From Turritopsis dohrnii (Eukaryota; Cnidaria; Hydrozoa; Anthoathecata; Oceaniidae): 64,000 nt of DNA. Under the pieces are notes generated by a model that was not told the DNA's origin, ran no database searches, and worked only from the letters and a program-made list of their open reading frames with translations. Location: NCBI GenBank assembly GCA_027922465.2, contig BQMF02000066.1:124001-188000 (forward strand), in the 5' to 3' direction. The translations under genes were made by a program, and so were the position numbers. Positions 11,520 through 24,900 of the stretch are shown here, in pieces (the first letter of the stretch is position 1; every line of letters begins with the position of its first letter).

Positions 11520-12860
11520 TCGCTGGATTTGGACAGTAAGAAGAAAAAAACGAACAAAAACAAAGACGATCGCAAAGTATTTTTTGCTACGCAGAAACCC
11601 AAAAACAAAGCGGTTGTAATGTATTTCTTGCTTGCTTGCTTGAATGTGAGAAATGAAATACCAACGTGTTCAAAAATCCTTACTTTCGCATAATTTTTCC
11701 AATTGCACTTGTATTGCTAAAAGAATAATATTAATTATATGTATCAAAATGTAACTATATTCAAAATATGTATTAAGATGTCTTTTACTTTACCTTCAAC
11801 GTCTGGGCTATCAGTGAAATTTTATGGAGCATTATGACACTATTGGCAGCAGATTTGAAAAAAGCTCACACCTTTCGTTTATATTTTAATTACAAAGAAG
11901 TAGCTACTTCTCGTACAGTAAACTGCTCTCTCACTAATTCGAACACACGAGTGACCCAAAAACGCCCGATTTACGACAATTTCGATTTACAGAGCTTCAT
12001 TTACTACGAAATAATATGTGAATGGTCAATGAAATTCGTTCAATCTAAAGAAAGTTCGAATTACGGAAGTTTGACCCCATTTGTGACCTATTTTCATGGA
12101 AATGCTTAGGTTTAACATTCTCACCGCAAGACAGAAGTTATTTTGTTTGGGATAAGCGATGAGAGAGAAAGTTCACTGAGGAACTGCTCATAGCGGAAAC
12201 TGGCAGATTATGATATAAGAAATAAAGGTGTGAAAAATATAGGAATTCTGAAAAAACCCTTCAATAACAAAACCCTAGATATAAAGAAGATGCACTCAAA
12301 TTTCGTGTTCTTAAAGAAACGGTTCTTTCTTTTGCGAAAAACTTTTCAGAAGAGTAAAACGGCCTTTGTTGCCCGTGAAATCGTCTGCCATTATTGATTA
12401 TAAATTATTAATCAATCAAATACAAACAATGGATTTCCTAGAATTTTTGTTACGCTAGCAAAGATAAACAGTTGATGGAAATTTTATCAATTTCTTATTG
12501 TGGATAGTCAATTAGAATGCATTTATGATAAGAGCTTTAGGATTTTCGAGAAACTAGTTACTCCACAAATTGTTAGGGGTAATAGTTCAGAACTATCATT
12601 CATAATGATGAAATTAGCCAATAATGTTAAGCATATATATATTAGCTTACAAGTTTTTGCCGACTAATACCTTTGGGGTTTTTTATTATATATAATTTTC
12701 AAGCCTCGTACACAATACTTTTTCGAAATTATCAAAATGCATTCTATCATTATCTGCTAGCAAATCAATTTTCACTCTTTATATTACTTTTTGTTTAGAG
12801 TAAATCCACTTTTTTGAGTAAAAACATTGATCATCAAGATTGGATGATAATTTGATAAGA
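11520..12860. other. Stretch upstream of the proposed promoter, no gene recognised
   Basis: Short frames at 11487-11693 and 11834-12109 are low-complexity or unrecognised. TTCGAA-containing words at 11938 and 12050 recall the pogo-type termini near 2200. No splice-supported exon was found. Confidence 0.45.
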
Positions 12861-12864
12861 CACT

Positions 12865-12912
12865 TATAAAAAGTATACAAAGTTTATATGTAACTGGATT
12901 ATGTATTATTGA
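12865..12912 (+). promoter_or_regulatory. Candidate TATA promoter and mini-uORF of the PARP-like gene
   Basis: TATAAAAAG lies at 12865-12873, which would place transcription initiation near 12895, about 30 bases before the proposed start ATG at 12923. A four-codon upstream ORF (ATG TAT TAT TGA, 12901-12912) sits 10 bases before that ATG. In an AT-rich genome a TATA match is weak evidence alone; it is supported only by its spacing to the proposed first exon. Confidence 0.3.
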
Positions 12913-12922
12913 TCTGTATCAA

Positions 12923-12966
12923 ATGGGACCAACAACGAAATTACGTACTTCCGATGAAGTCCAAAG
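12923..12966 (+). CDS. PARP-like gene, proposed exon 1
   Basis: Encodes a start Met and 13 further residues (MGPTTKLRTSDEVQ) plus two bases of the next codon, ending in CAAAG before GTAAAA. It ends in phase 2, exactly what proposed exon 2 needs. No domain is recognisable. The evidence is the donor site, phase match and the TATA box 50 bases upstream. An alternative is that translation begins at ATG 13946 or ATG 22124. Confidence 0.42.
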
Positions 12967-15900
12967 GTAAAAGAATTTTTTCAATATGATTTATTTTTTC
13001 ATAAGACATATTTGCCATCTATTATATACAAAGAAAATTTTATCGACATCACTGAAAGGCTGCTTTGACCATGGTGATGTAGATCCTCTTTTGGCCTGTA
13101 GGTTAAGAAAACCTTTTCCCAAGATATTAATGTGCCATCTAATTAATGTGCTTTTTAAAACTTCTGTTAATTTCATGTATACTATAATTCCTTAAGCAAA
13201 TATCATAAGATGTAAATTTCATGAGTATACTTTCTGATTTCTGACTCTTAAACTGGTGTTCATGTGTTTTTCCTCATTGAATTTACATAACTGCATCAGC
13301 TTTGTTAAACTCCTTGCACATTAATTTCTTGGAATAAGGTATTTTGCTTCAACACATGTATATGCATTGGATGTATAAGTCTGCTTATTTAAGATATTTT
13401 TGGATTCTTTAGCAGCAGTTATGTGACTGGAGTGAAGAAACAACCACAAAAAAGTAAAGTGAAGAGACAAAATTATGTATTCAAAAGATTAAAGCATGAT
13501 TCATACCAGTTAATGAATAAGGTACCTACAATATATATCTGTTGCTCTTAAATTGTCTGTTTAGATGTGTTGTGTAGAAATTTTCTAAAATATGTTAATG
13601 GTAGAAGTTTTCATGTGTACTAATTTTGCTTTAAACGATTCCAGATATCATTTGAGAAGCTCTGTGCTTTCCTTCGTTGATGCCAATCAGAATGTAAACA
13701 AACATGGAATTTGCCTAAAATGGGATGCTGTTAAGTGTGGCTCAACTTTAGCCCTATGACCCATGATAGACTTCCCATTCTTGGCAAAGATTATTAAAGG
13801 ATATTCTTTTAATTTGCAATATACTTATTTTTTTTTGTGTGTGAAAATTAATATGTGCAAAAATATGCAGAACAACACACTTTATTGACTCATGATTTTT
13901 GCAGGTGGGGTAATGTTTTTATTATGTGAAGGTTTTTTTCTTTAGATGAAAGGAGTTCTTGAAGAAACCAGTAAGTCTCTTACACTTGTTTAATTTATTG
14001 CAATATATTTTGCAGGTGGTTACTGTTGTGTTGAAGAATGAAAATTGAATGAGATTTCTTGTGTTTGGTTTTTTAGAGTTGTTATAATAATAAAAAATAA
14101 TAAAAATAAGTTCTAAACTAGATCCTTAGCAGGCATAAGGCTTTTTCCATGTATTTAGATGCAATTTCTCTCAAGATTCAATCAATGTGGAAATACTATA
14201 AAATGTAACAAAATGGTAAATTAATTGATAACGAGAGCGGTAAGGGAAAACCTTGCAGCATTTAAAACTCACTATAATACAAAAGAAATATGTGGCATTC
14301 CAGGGGATTTTGATAACAAACAATATTAGCGTTAATTATTCACGAAAATGTTGTTAGATATTATTGTTCTTTTATTTAAGTTAACCTTATTATTGTAAAA
14401 AAATAACTATATTTTTGATATTTACGAAAGTAACTTAAGTTTATGTAAGTGATCTTTTATTTGTGACAAGGAAACCTTTTGGCGTAATATTAGTTTTTGT
14501 AACTCTTGATTATTGGCATAAGAAGTTCAATTCTTTTAGAATTACCCTCAAGTAAACATTATGCTTATGTTAGGAACAATTCATCCTTCATCCAAATGTT
14601 GAACCTAAAAACATCATAATGAAGTTACAGAAGTCAATAATAATCACTAGAAATTTTGGGATTTGATCAATTTAGATAAGGGTACATCTCCACCTAATGC
14701 AAGTGAAATGTCTTTCAAAATAAGAATAATAAAGGTTTTGCTATTGAAAATTTTTTTTAATGTTATGTGTCTTGAATAATGTAAATGTTTTCTCCCAAGA
14801 GATTATAGAATGGCAAACCTTCTCAAACGGGTGCTACCTGTAATGTACATTTCAAAATAATACATTACCAAATCAAATAACATAGTATTTTAAGTGGCTT
14901 TCAGATTTGTGGAGAAGGTACAGGAATATGTTTTCCTGAAACTTTTTATTTCTAGAAAAATATGTCAGAGTTTGTCATGTCATGAACAAGCAAGTTTGTT
15001 TTGAATTTATTGCTATGTATTTGGCGAAATAATAACTAAATTTGCACCGCGGTTATTTTAGAACTTCTTAAAACGACACATACGTATGTGAAATGTATTA
15101 ACAAACAACTTGAACTTTTTACTTATGATAAACAGTAATCTGTGCTCTTAGGATATTAACGATAAAAACGATATTACGTTAATCCATAATTCCATTAACG
15201 ATATTAACGATAAAAACAATAATAATTGCGCTAATTCATTATTCCATTAACGTAAATGACGATTTACTTTAGTATTGTTTGTTACCAAAATTCCCTGGTG
15301 AGTCACATATTTTAACTTATAACTTCATTTGAAATTCTGCATACTTAATTACCCTTTGTTATCTCCTAGGCATTGTTATATATAATTTACATTTAAAATA
15401 GGTTTGTAAGTGTAAACAAGGCCTAATGAAAAACACCAGAAACTATTTTCTTCAAGCCATAGAAATATCCATAATGCCTGAACTGGAAGAATGGATACCT
15501 CATTTATATCAAAATTTAATTTTTCGAATGACCATATGTAAGAAGACAAATGAACTTTATTAAAAGAAGTAAAATGAAATTATAAATTCAGATAAATCAT
15601 TTTATGGAAGTATACTATGTTTGTTTTAAATTTTTAATGAATATTGCAAAGGACTGTTGATACTTTCGTCGTCAGGCTTCGAGTGGTACGATGAAGATGA
15701 GTCTGAAACAAGTAAAATGAAAGTGAAAAATCTATCAGAAATACTGCATTTTAAACTTTGATTCGAAACAAGAAATGTGTACAAATACAATACAAATGTG
15801 TACAAATATCTAAATGTGACTGTCCAGGGGATTTTAATAGCAAATGATAAAACATTTTTCAAAAAAACGTTTAAACGTTGCAAAAGCAATAGAAAAAAAT

Positions 15901-18900
15901 TAGAAAACGTTTTTATAAAAACGTTTAAACGTTTTTACCAAAATTCTAAAACCTTTCAATAATTCGAAAGAGAAAACGTTTAAACGTTTTATAATATGTG
16001 ACGTTCCAGGGGATTTTGATAACAAAATGATAAAACGTTTTTTGAAAAACGTTAAAAACATTGTAAAAACAATAGGAAAAACGTTAGAAAACGTTTTGAT
16101 AAAAATGATAAAACGTTTTTACCAAAATTTAAGAACGTTTCAAGAATTCAAAAGAGAAAACGTTTAAACTTTTCTTAAAACGTTTTATGCAGTAACATTA
16201 AAAACGTTTTATTGTTTTAAAACTTGAATTTTTTACTTTCAGGTTGCTCCACAGTAAACATAAAGTTAAGAAAGTTCAAAAAGAACCTAAAAAACGATAT
16301 TTAAATCTCAAAATTCTTAAAGGAAGACCAGATACTGAACTCAATAATCATTTTCACTCATAGTCGGTAAGCAGTTACTTTGGCAGCTATTAAGCTAGGA
16401 AGACGGAACTAAAGGCCGGTTTCCATATCAATCGCTGTGGTCGCGGGTATGAGCGTAATGATTTTTGATTCAGTCACGCACATCATTCATCAGTTCATCT
16501 CAGTCCATAAAGATAAATAAAAATATTGTGAAGCAATTTGATTAAGAGTGCATCTTCACTTAGTGAAAGTGAAATGTCTCTTATAACAGAGTAATTATAA
16601 GTTTTTGCCAGTTCTGTTTCTATAAAGATCAGCCGTTTTCAACGACTTTCACCGAGTGAAAGTACATCTTTACGAAAATAGACATAAAACTTTTCCCCAA
16701 GGATTAAAATGGCAATTCTATCAAATTTGTTCTACTATAGAATCAATAGAATGATAGCGGACAGTTGCTATGTAGAAACTTTGGAAAGGCTGTTGTTTCT
16801 TTAATCTTTAAATGAATGAGAACCAGGTAATCAATGTATTCTAGTATACTTCTAATATACTTACATGTGTTACCTGCAAATGCATATTTAAATCAAAGAA
16901 TTATGAAGTAAAAGATGAAAAGTATTTTAATTATAACTAGTTTTAATAAAGAACTTTTCAAAAATGGCGCATACGAATGTATAAACAAACCGCTAGAAAC
17001 TTCTTCAAATAAAATTGTTTACGTTTGCAGGATAGATTAAACATTTTAATGTAAAAACGTTTAAACATTTGTAAAAAAATGTTTTTCATGAAAACGTTGC
17101 ACACATAACAAGAAAGCGTTTTTTCGTTAATGAAAAGATGTTTTTCAACAAAATGAAAAACGTTTAAACGTTGTTAAACATTTTATCATTTGTTATCAAA
17201 ATCCCTTGGACAGTCACAAATGTTTCACTCACTAAAGTTAAAATAAAAAGAACTTCTTTGATGAATGTTATTAACTTTAGAGAGCTTTGAAGTGTGAGAC
17301 GTAAACAACAACAAAATCATAATTAAGGTCTATTTTTTCACGAGTAAGTGTAAAATACCAAAAATACTTCGCTTTTCATTGCTTTTCATAAGTATAAAAG
17401 TAAAACTTCACTTTTTGTTGCTCTCTGAGTTGATTCAATATGAGATCCAATTTCATATAACGAAGCACACGAAATGCTTCAAAATTATGTCAAGGTTTAG
17501 ACAATGTGAAAAAAATAAACTGAAAAAAAAACACGGACGGTTTTAAAGTCTTTCTTGCTTATGCAGAAAGATGAATATGGTTAGTGTAGAGAGAGAAAAT
17601 GCAAAAAGTTCATATTGTTAAAAAGTTCAAGTGTGTGTGAAGTTCCAGGGGATTTTGATAACAAACGATATTAACATTAATATTGTTATTATCGTTAATA
17701 TTGTAAATGGAACTATAGATTAATGTTATTATAGTTAATATCGTTAATATGGTAAGAGCACAGATTACCATTATTATGGTTAAAAAGTTTTGTTCAAGAC
17801 GTTTGTTTATACATTTCACATACGTGTGTCCTTTTATGAAGTTCTAAAATAACTGATTTAATTATTATTTCGCCAAATAGCAATAAATTCAAAACAAACT
17901 CACTTGTTCATGACATGATAAACTCTGATTCATTCAATTATGACGAGCGGACATATTTTTCTAGAAATAACAACTTTCCGAAAAGCACTTTTATTTCATT
18001 TGTTATTCCGGTACCTTCAGCACAAATCTGAAAAGCCACTTTAAAATACCGTGTTATTCGATTTGGTAATGTATTATTTTGAAATGTACATTTACAGGTA
18101 GCACCCGTTTGTGTAGCAAAATTGAACTTAATTAGCTGGTTCAGATATATAAATTCATTTGGAGATTAAAGATACAGTTGGTTCGAAAACAGGCACGAGT
18201 AGAAATCGTCTGCTATAATTCTTTTTTCTGAATTGTTTGCCGGGTTGCCATTCCATAAGCTCTTGGGAGAAAACTTTACATTATTAAAGACACTAAAGAC
18301 ACATTAAAGTTTTTTTTTCGATAGCAAAACCTTTATCATTATTCTTTCAAAAGACATTCCACTTGCACTGAGTGGAGATGTACCCTTAACTAAATTGATC
18401 GCATTGTTTTCAGTGATCATTATTGATTTCTGTCATTTTGTCCATAATGTTTTCACGTTCAACATTGGGATGAAGGATGAATGTAGGATGAATTAACGTC
18501 GACTTGACGAGTTGCAAAAGTGCTCTTTTGAATTACTCACCTTCGTTTAAATATAATATTACCTGTTTCCTTCAGTTTGTTATGAAGTTTATGTGAAAGT
18601 TTGTCTGAAAGTTGTGTTTACACAGGGCTCTAAAACTTTACTTGAGGGTAATTCTAATATTGAATTTCTTACGCTGTAATCAAGCGAAAGAAAGATTAAT
18701 ATATGCAAAATGGTTTCCTTGTCACAAAAAAATGATCACATGTTTAATATTACATATACTAATGTTATTATCGTTAATATCAAAAATATAGTTATTTTCT
18801 TAGGATAAAAGATATTATCATTTCTATTGTTTTATTAACGATATTATTTTTTATAGGTTTCTTTTTTTGGTATATACGGCTTGCACAATGATAAGATGAA

Positions 18901-21900
18901 AATTTATGCTCTCTTTAATGTCGCCAGCATTACTTTATTTCTTTACGCTCAGATCTAAAGCATCATGACTTAGATCTGGTCTAGGTTGTGAGGTAACTGT
19001 CTGACTGAATTTGACCAATTACACCTCTGAGAAGACAAAGTTCTTCAATTGAAAGTTTTTAATCAAATCGAGCTTTTGCTTCACATCGCTTTGAATTTCA
19101 TCTTCGTATTGATCTTTACTGACTTTCATACCATTGATTTTTCAATCTTACATATTTTGAACTTACCTTCTTGACGACTTCCAACTTGGAATTTTTTGCA
19201 CAAAACTTCCATTACGTATTGATAAAATTGCCCAGTAACACTTATCATCAACACGGAGGACAATTATTCCCTCCATTATATCATTGTAATACCATCTGAA
19301 TACTGCCTTTTCAAGATTTGATTGGCTGGAATTCAATTTTATAAGTGTTTCTCTAACTGACAAAAACCAGTTTTGAGCTGCATCAATCAAGTCATAAACT
19401 GTTTTACAAAGCCGCCATAACATTTTGTTATTTTGGTGGCAAAAGGTCTATATCTTGTTCAATTGGTGATCAAAAATAAGAAGAAAAAGAAGAAAAAGAA
19501 CTCATAAAATTTAGTAAAGGAAAAAGTCATTTGAAAAAAGATGAAAAGTCAAAAATGTTTCTTATTTAGTGTGGATGAATTTTTTGCCTCTAATTATTAA
19601 CATGGATTTGAGGTGTTCCAACGTTGGTATTTAAATGCTTCCAATTATTAACGTGGGTTGGTCAAAATAATTATTATTACTGCAGTGTTAAATTAGAATA
19701 ATTACATTCAATTAACATATATGTGCAAATTAACAGTATTTTTACCAGTAACTTAAGATTTTTTTAGCAATTACTGGTAATTACCAAAACACCAAAACTC
19801 TCCCATGTCCTGGCTATAGGGCTTGCATGGGTTTGCACTCTTCTGGCACTAGTCAATGTTGAAGATGGATAGTTGGAAAACCTGTGGCAAGGTTCCAAGT
19901 GGTAGTAGTTCTGTCATTAGGAAGATCCTTTATTTGTTCTTCATTGCTTGTTCATCTCAGGGCTGTTTGAGAGGCAGGACAGGACGTTTGGCAGGACAGG
20001 ACGTTTGGCAGGACAGGACGAAAAACGGAATGACTTTATCCCGCCTTTACATGAGGAAACATTTAGTAGAAGCTTTGCCGGGATGAGACAGCCATCGCAT
20101 TTAAAACATTATAAAACGTCCTGGGACAGTGTGCTTATAGGATGAAAAACATCCCACTTCCAGCGAGATCCTGGTTTGAGAAAGGAGATCTCGCGTAACC
20201 TGGACTGGACGTCTTTTCTCCCGGGATAATTTTTTTCATGTAAACACTAGATTTTTTATGAAAACTTCATTCAATTTGATTCAAAATATTGGGATTGAGC
20301 AGGAATTACCCAGTTTTTGAAACTTAATGCATCACTGTAAAACAAAGATCATTTTATGAAGTTAGAAAAATCATTAAATAATGTAAGTGAAGACTGTCAT
20401 TAAATAATGAAAATTAAGTAATCAAGACTGTTCCTCTTTTGCTATTGTTTATATTTGTTTTTTATTGTTTTATCACCTGCATTTTACCTTCCGTAATGTG
20501 TGCGAATTTAAATCTGCACGAATATCTGTAATTTGGGTGCATGAATTTAGATTAATCTTACAAGGCACAATAACCAATAGAACTTCTTTGTTTTTAACTT
20601 TTCTTCACCTTTTGTTCTGGAAGTTTCAAACACTAAGCACTAAGATGAGATACTTTGCGGCTGCATCAAATTGGCCACTGAAATTTGTTATTAAAACAAG
20701 TTTTAATACATTAAGTGCACAAGTCTAAAAGTTTTGTAAAAACCATTCAGTCATTTAAGAGGAAGTAAAATCATTAAACTGAACTGAAAATTAACAAAAT
20801 AAAAGAACATGACCATCTTTTAAGCCTGTTTCAGACCTGATGATTACAACAATTAAAATTAAGTGTAATTGTCTGATATGAACACTTCTGTAATCGTTGT
20901 AAATGCCTGATGATTACGTTGACAAAATATAATAATTTTTTATATATTATCATCGTGGTGACTGTATTGTATTTAAAAACCTATTGACTATTACATCAAT
21001 TCTATTGTTTTAAGATCGTGAGGGTACATGCTTCAATTTTAACAAAAACGTTAAAACTTAAGGGCAAAAAGTATCGAAATTGGTATTTTGAAATACTTGA
21101 GAGTGGTCAGACCTGACAATTACGATAGTTGATTTTTTTTAATCATTGTCATCATCATAATTGTCAGGTCTGAAGCAGGCTTTAGAACGGAAAGAAAGAA
21201 AGAATGTGTCGAAAAATTTAATGATATTCTTCAGTTAGCACCATGCTTTTTATTATGTGTTATTATAATTTTCCATTTAAAAGAACCATGTTGTTAAGTT
21301 ATGATAAAACAAGTATCTTTTTCTAACAATCCTTTGGTATTCTATATCATTTAAAAAGTACACTTACAAGTGAGTCGTAATTATTGATACAGTGCTAATT
21401 TAGCATCAGAAAACATTTTGCTATTTTTTTTTTCTTTTTCAACAAAAGAATGGTTTTCATTCCTCTTCTCCATTATGAAAAGTGTCCCAAACACTTCGCT
21501 AACTTGAATGTTTTATGTTTCTAAGATTTAAAACATTCGAATCAACAAAATAAAACATTTGACTTTGAATTATGCTTAAAGGTCAGTGTACATCATGTAA
21601 AAAATATCATAAATCCAATATAAGAATGAGTAATAATCACTGCAAACTTGAAACTCAGGGTACAACTTAAAACTTTTAGGTAAGAAAGGTGGTTTAAATG
21701 ATCTTTCAATTTGATTAAGAATAAATAACACAATTGCATCATTGCAATGTAGTGGCAGTCAACTCTGCTGGGATTGTGACAATCCAACACCCACAACCTT
21801 AAACTATTCAGATGATTTTCAATAGAAGTGGTATTGTGCTCATCACCATGTCTTTTTGGTTGTGAAAATCTTTTCATGTTTTCATCATTTGTATCTTTGT

Positions 21901-24900
21901 TGTGACCTTGGATGTTTTTCGGTGTCGAGAATCAGTATTGGTTTCTATTAATGCCATAACCGCAAAAATTTCTTTTTTGTTACATTCATCCAAAAAGTTT
22001 CTCAATGGTTGTCTTCATTCAGAATTCTTTCACAAAGAAACGAAATTACAAAACCTAGCAAATTGTGAAACTCTTTACAATAGATTTTCAGACAAGGAAA
22101 CTCATCATTTAACATAACAATCAATGTCTTCCTTTATTTTAGATGTTATTGACCCTTGGAAAAAAGCAGCGATATGCCATAAATTCATCACTGGAGAGTG
22201 TGAAGACTCAACATCTTGTCACTTACTACATCTTCAGGAAAAGCTCCCTTATTTGTGGCAATTTAAAAGTGATCAAGATGAAGATTGGTTGAACTTCCCA
22301 CCTGATTTAAATGTAAAGATGGAAAAAGAATTTTGCAATCCATCCAACAATACTTGGAGTGTGTAAGTTCTTCAAAATATTATCTTTTTTTTTATAAGAA
22401 CAATTTTATAACAACAATGAGGCTCAAAATGGCCAAAACATAAGAACAATTTAAGAACAGCTCTGAGGCTCAAAATTTTTCTGAAATGTTTTTTTTCTTT
22501 TTTCTCCTTTTCTTGCTGAAAAATGTAAAATGAAAAATATAATTCTAGTTTTACAGTTTAAAATTAAAAGAATAAAAACTAGGTTCAAAAAGTAAACATA
22601 AGAATATGATAATGAAGCTTCAAAGCTTTTTGAAACTAGATTTCTGTGTAAAAATAGCCCAAAAATAAGAACAAAATAAGAACAATTTGAGGCTGAAAGT
22701 GGAAAAAAAATAAGAACAGTTGAGCCTCAACTCAAATTTCATGGTTCTTATAAAAAAAAAGAGTGTATTGTGCGTAAAGTTTGCAAGTAACTGTCTGAAG
22801 AAAGGTTGAAATAAAAATTAAGCAGTTAATCAACCATTTTTGAAAGTCGTTTCTGAAGGAATACATAATACTATTTTTTTCACGTAACTATTCTTGTTAA
22901 AAGCCTCTTCCCATTTACCATCTTTTATTCATTATTGATACATCTCTTTAGTGGTATTGGAGTACTCTCTTATTCTCTTTCGCATTTGGTTCTTCCTCTC
23001 TTCGTTAATACGTACATGCTCTATTCTTCAAATGAAAAAGTTAGAATCCGTCGCCTTTCAACTATATCATCAGTCAAAGGACGTATTGGTGAGGATGATA
23101 TTTGGCAGACAGATTGGTGCTGGTTTTGGGAGAAGTACAAAAATCATTGGGTTGAATATGATAAATGGGTGAGTAGTGTTTTCATTTTATTACCCATCAA
23201 GGAATAAGATCAAATGTTATCCAACCTTTTTAACTTGTGCTAACAATTACGAGTGAGTGATGTTCCAACATAAAAAAATACAGAGGTCTCACTGGAAAAA
23301 AAAATAAATAAAGAAAAAAATAAAGCAAAGAATAAAGTAGTCTTTCATTTTAACTGATGATGACCAATGGATACTAGTGGAAACGTTTTAGTAGATTTTA
23401 TTAAAGTTCAACATGAAGTTTCTGTCTTTTATATATATATAAAAAAAGCAAAAAATCTGAATTTTAGCAAAAAATAGCAAAAAGTAGTCTTGGCAAGAAA
23501 AAGTAAAAAATATCAAATGGTTCAGAATTTAAAATCTAACACCTGCCCATTTTTGAGAATTTTGCTTTCTCCTCACAAATACTTTTTTCTCTAGCAACTT
23601 ATTAGTACATTCAATATAATTTTAATAGTTAGGATATTTACATTATGTTAGACTTTTATTATTGAACAACTTAGAGAGAACAGTGTTGTTTATTATTGTT
23701 TGTTCATTTACAGAATTGCTTTGAATATATTGCTCTGTGTATGTGGCCTAAATATTCAAGCTCATTTCATCACTAGATTGTGCTATCTTGGTTGTGCTCC
23801 ATGTTTCTGACCACTCAACAGATTCTAAATTTTGCTATTAGAAGAAGTAAACGTAGACATACTGTCATGGTAGAAATCTTCATGTGTCCTAATTTTCGCG
23901 CATTCGTGCAAAAAAAGTCAGAAATGCATTAGTATCAAAAAAGTTAGTAAATTATGCGCAAAATGGTTGTGCACAAAAATTAATACTGTTGTTTTTGTAG
24001 ATTTTTTACTCTTTAGACCCCAGGATAATTTGATTGATGATATATGAACTTAATGTTAGTTGAATAACATTCTTTTGTCATTAAGTATATCGTTTAATGT
24101 ATATAACGTTTTTATAGTGATATAAAAACGTCAACTGTAATCCCGCAAAAAGTTCTACCATTTAGGTATACATTTGAAATCATATTTAAAGATGGGAAAA
24201 ACTCCATACAATGCGTAATGGGAAAATGAATGTTCATAGATTCAAAAGGTGAAAGAGGTGCCTGACAAAGCACATTGTTCTTTTCGTAAAAAAAAATGTC
24301 TTCCATTGATAAATGTGGTACGCTTTAAGGTTTGACAGTGTTCAAATGAATTTTTGTGTGTATCATCTCTATTTGAAATTTTGTTGCAGGCAAACAATTC
24401 TCGGCATCGGATGTAGTACAATACGTAGTTATTGTAATTAACAATTTCACTAGAACATTCGTTTGCGGTTTTCTCATGTTATTTTGTTCAAACAATTGGC
24501 TTAAGTTTGTATTTCATAAATTTAACGTTTTATTTGCACTTCAGTTTTGATTATATTTTAAAAACTAATAGCAATTTTATTTTTGGACTGAAAAATACAA
24601 CTAAAAGTTTTGAATATAGTTTCAAAAAGTTTGTTTTATTATACACAATAGATGAGTTGCGTATGTTTACATCGCGAATTGTTGGAATACATGCGTGCGC
24701 ATAATGGTCGGTTTCATTCATGCAGCGCAGTTTATGTTTTAGTTGAAAATCAACACGGAAAGAGTAACATTAAGACAGTATATTGATATAATCGTGATGC
24801 CTGTTAGTTGTTGTGCAGTTGGATGTTCGAATAAATTTTTAAAAGAAACTAAACTAGCTTTTTACAAAATACCAGCAGGAAAAACACCATTTGAAAGGAA

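Larger units (their letters stand above)
13971..22142 (+). other. Intron 3 of the PARP-like gene, filled with transposons
   Basis: About 8.2 kb between proposed exon 3 and exon 4. It holds elements A, C and B of one TIR family, a copia remnant on the minus strand, an 18-base tandem repeat and a TTA-flanked MITE. The stretches 19430-19960 and 21190-22120 show no gene; the ORFs there have no recognisable motif. Confidence 0.5.

Noticed and set aside
19856..20145. Two overlapping frames reading GQDVWQDRT-like repeats
   Set aside because: They translate the 18-base GC-richer tandem repeat; no start context, splice sites or homology pattern.
22951..23172. Alternative + frame over exon 5 (hydrophobic, membrane-like)
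   Set aside because: The splice phase from exon 4 and the WWE motifs place the real frame one base over; this frame has no homology pattern.
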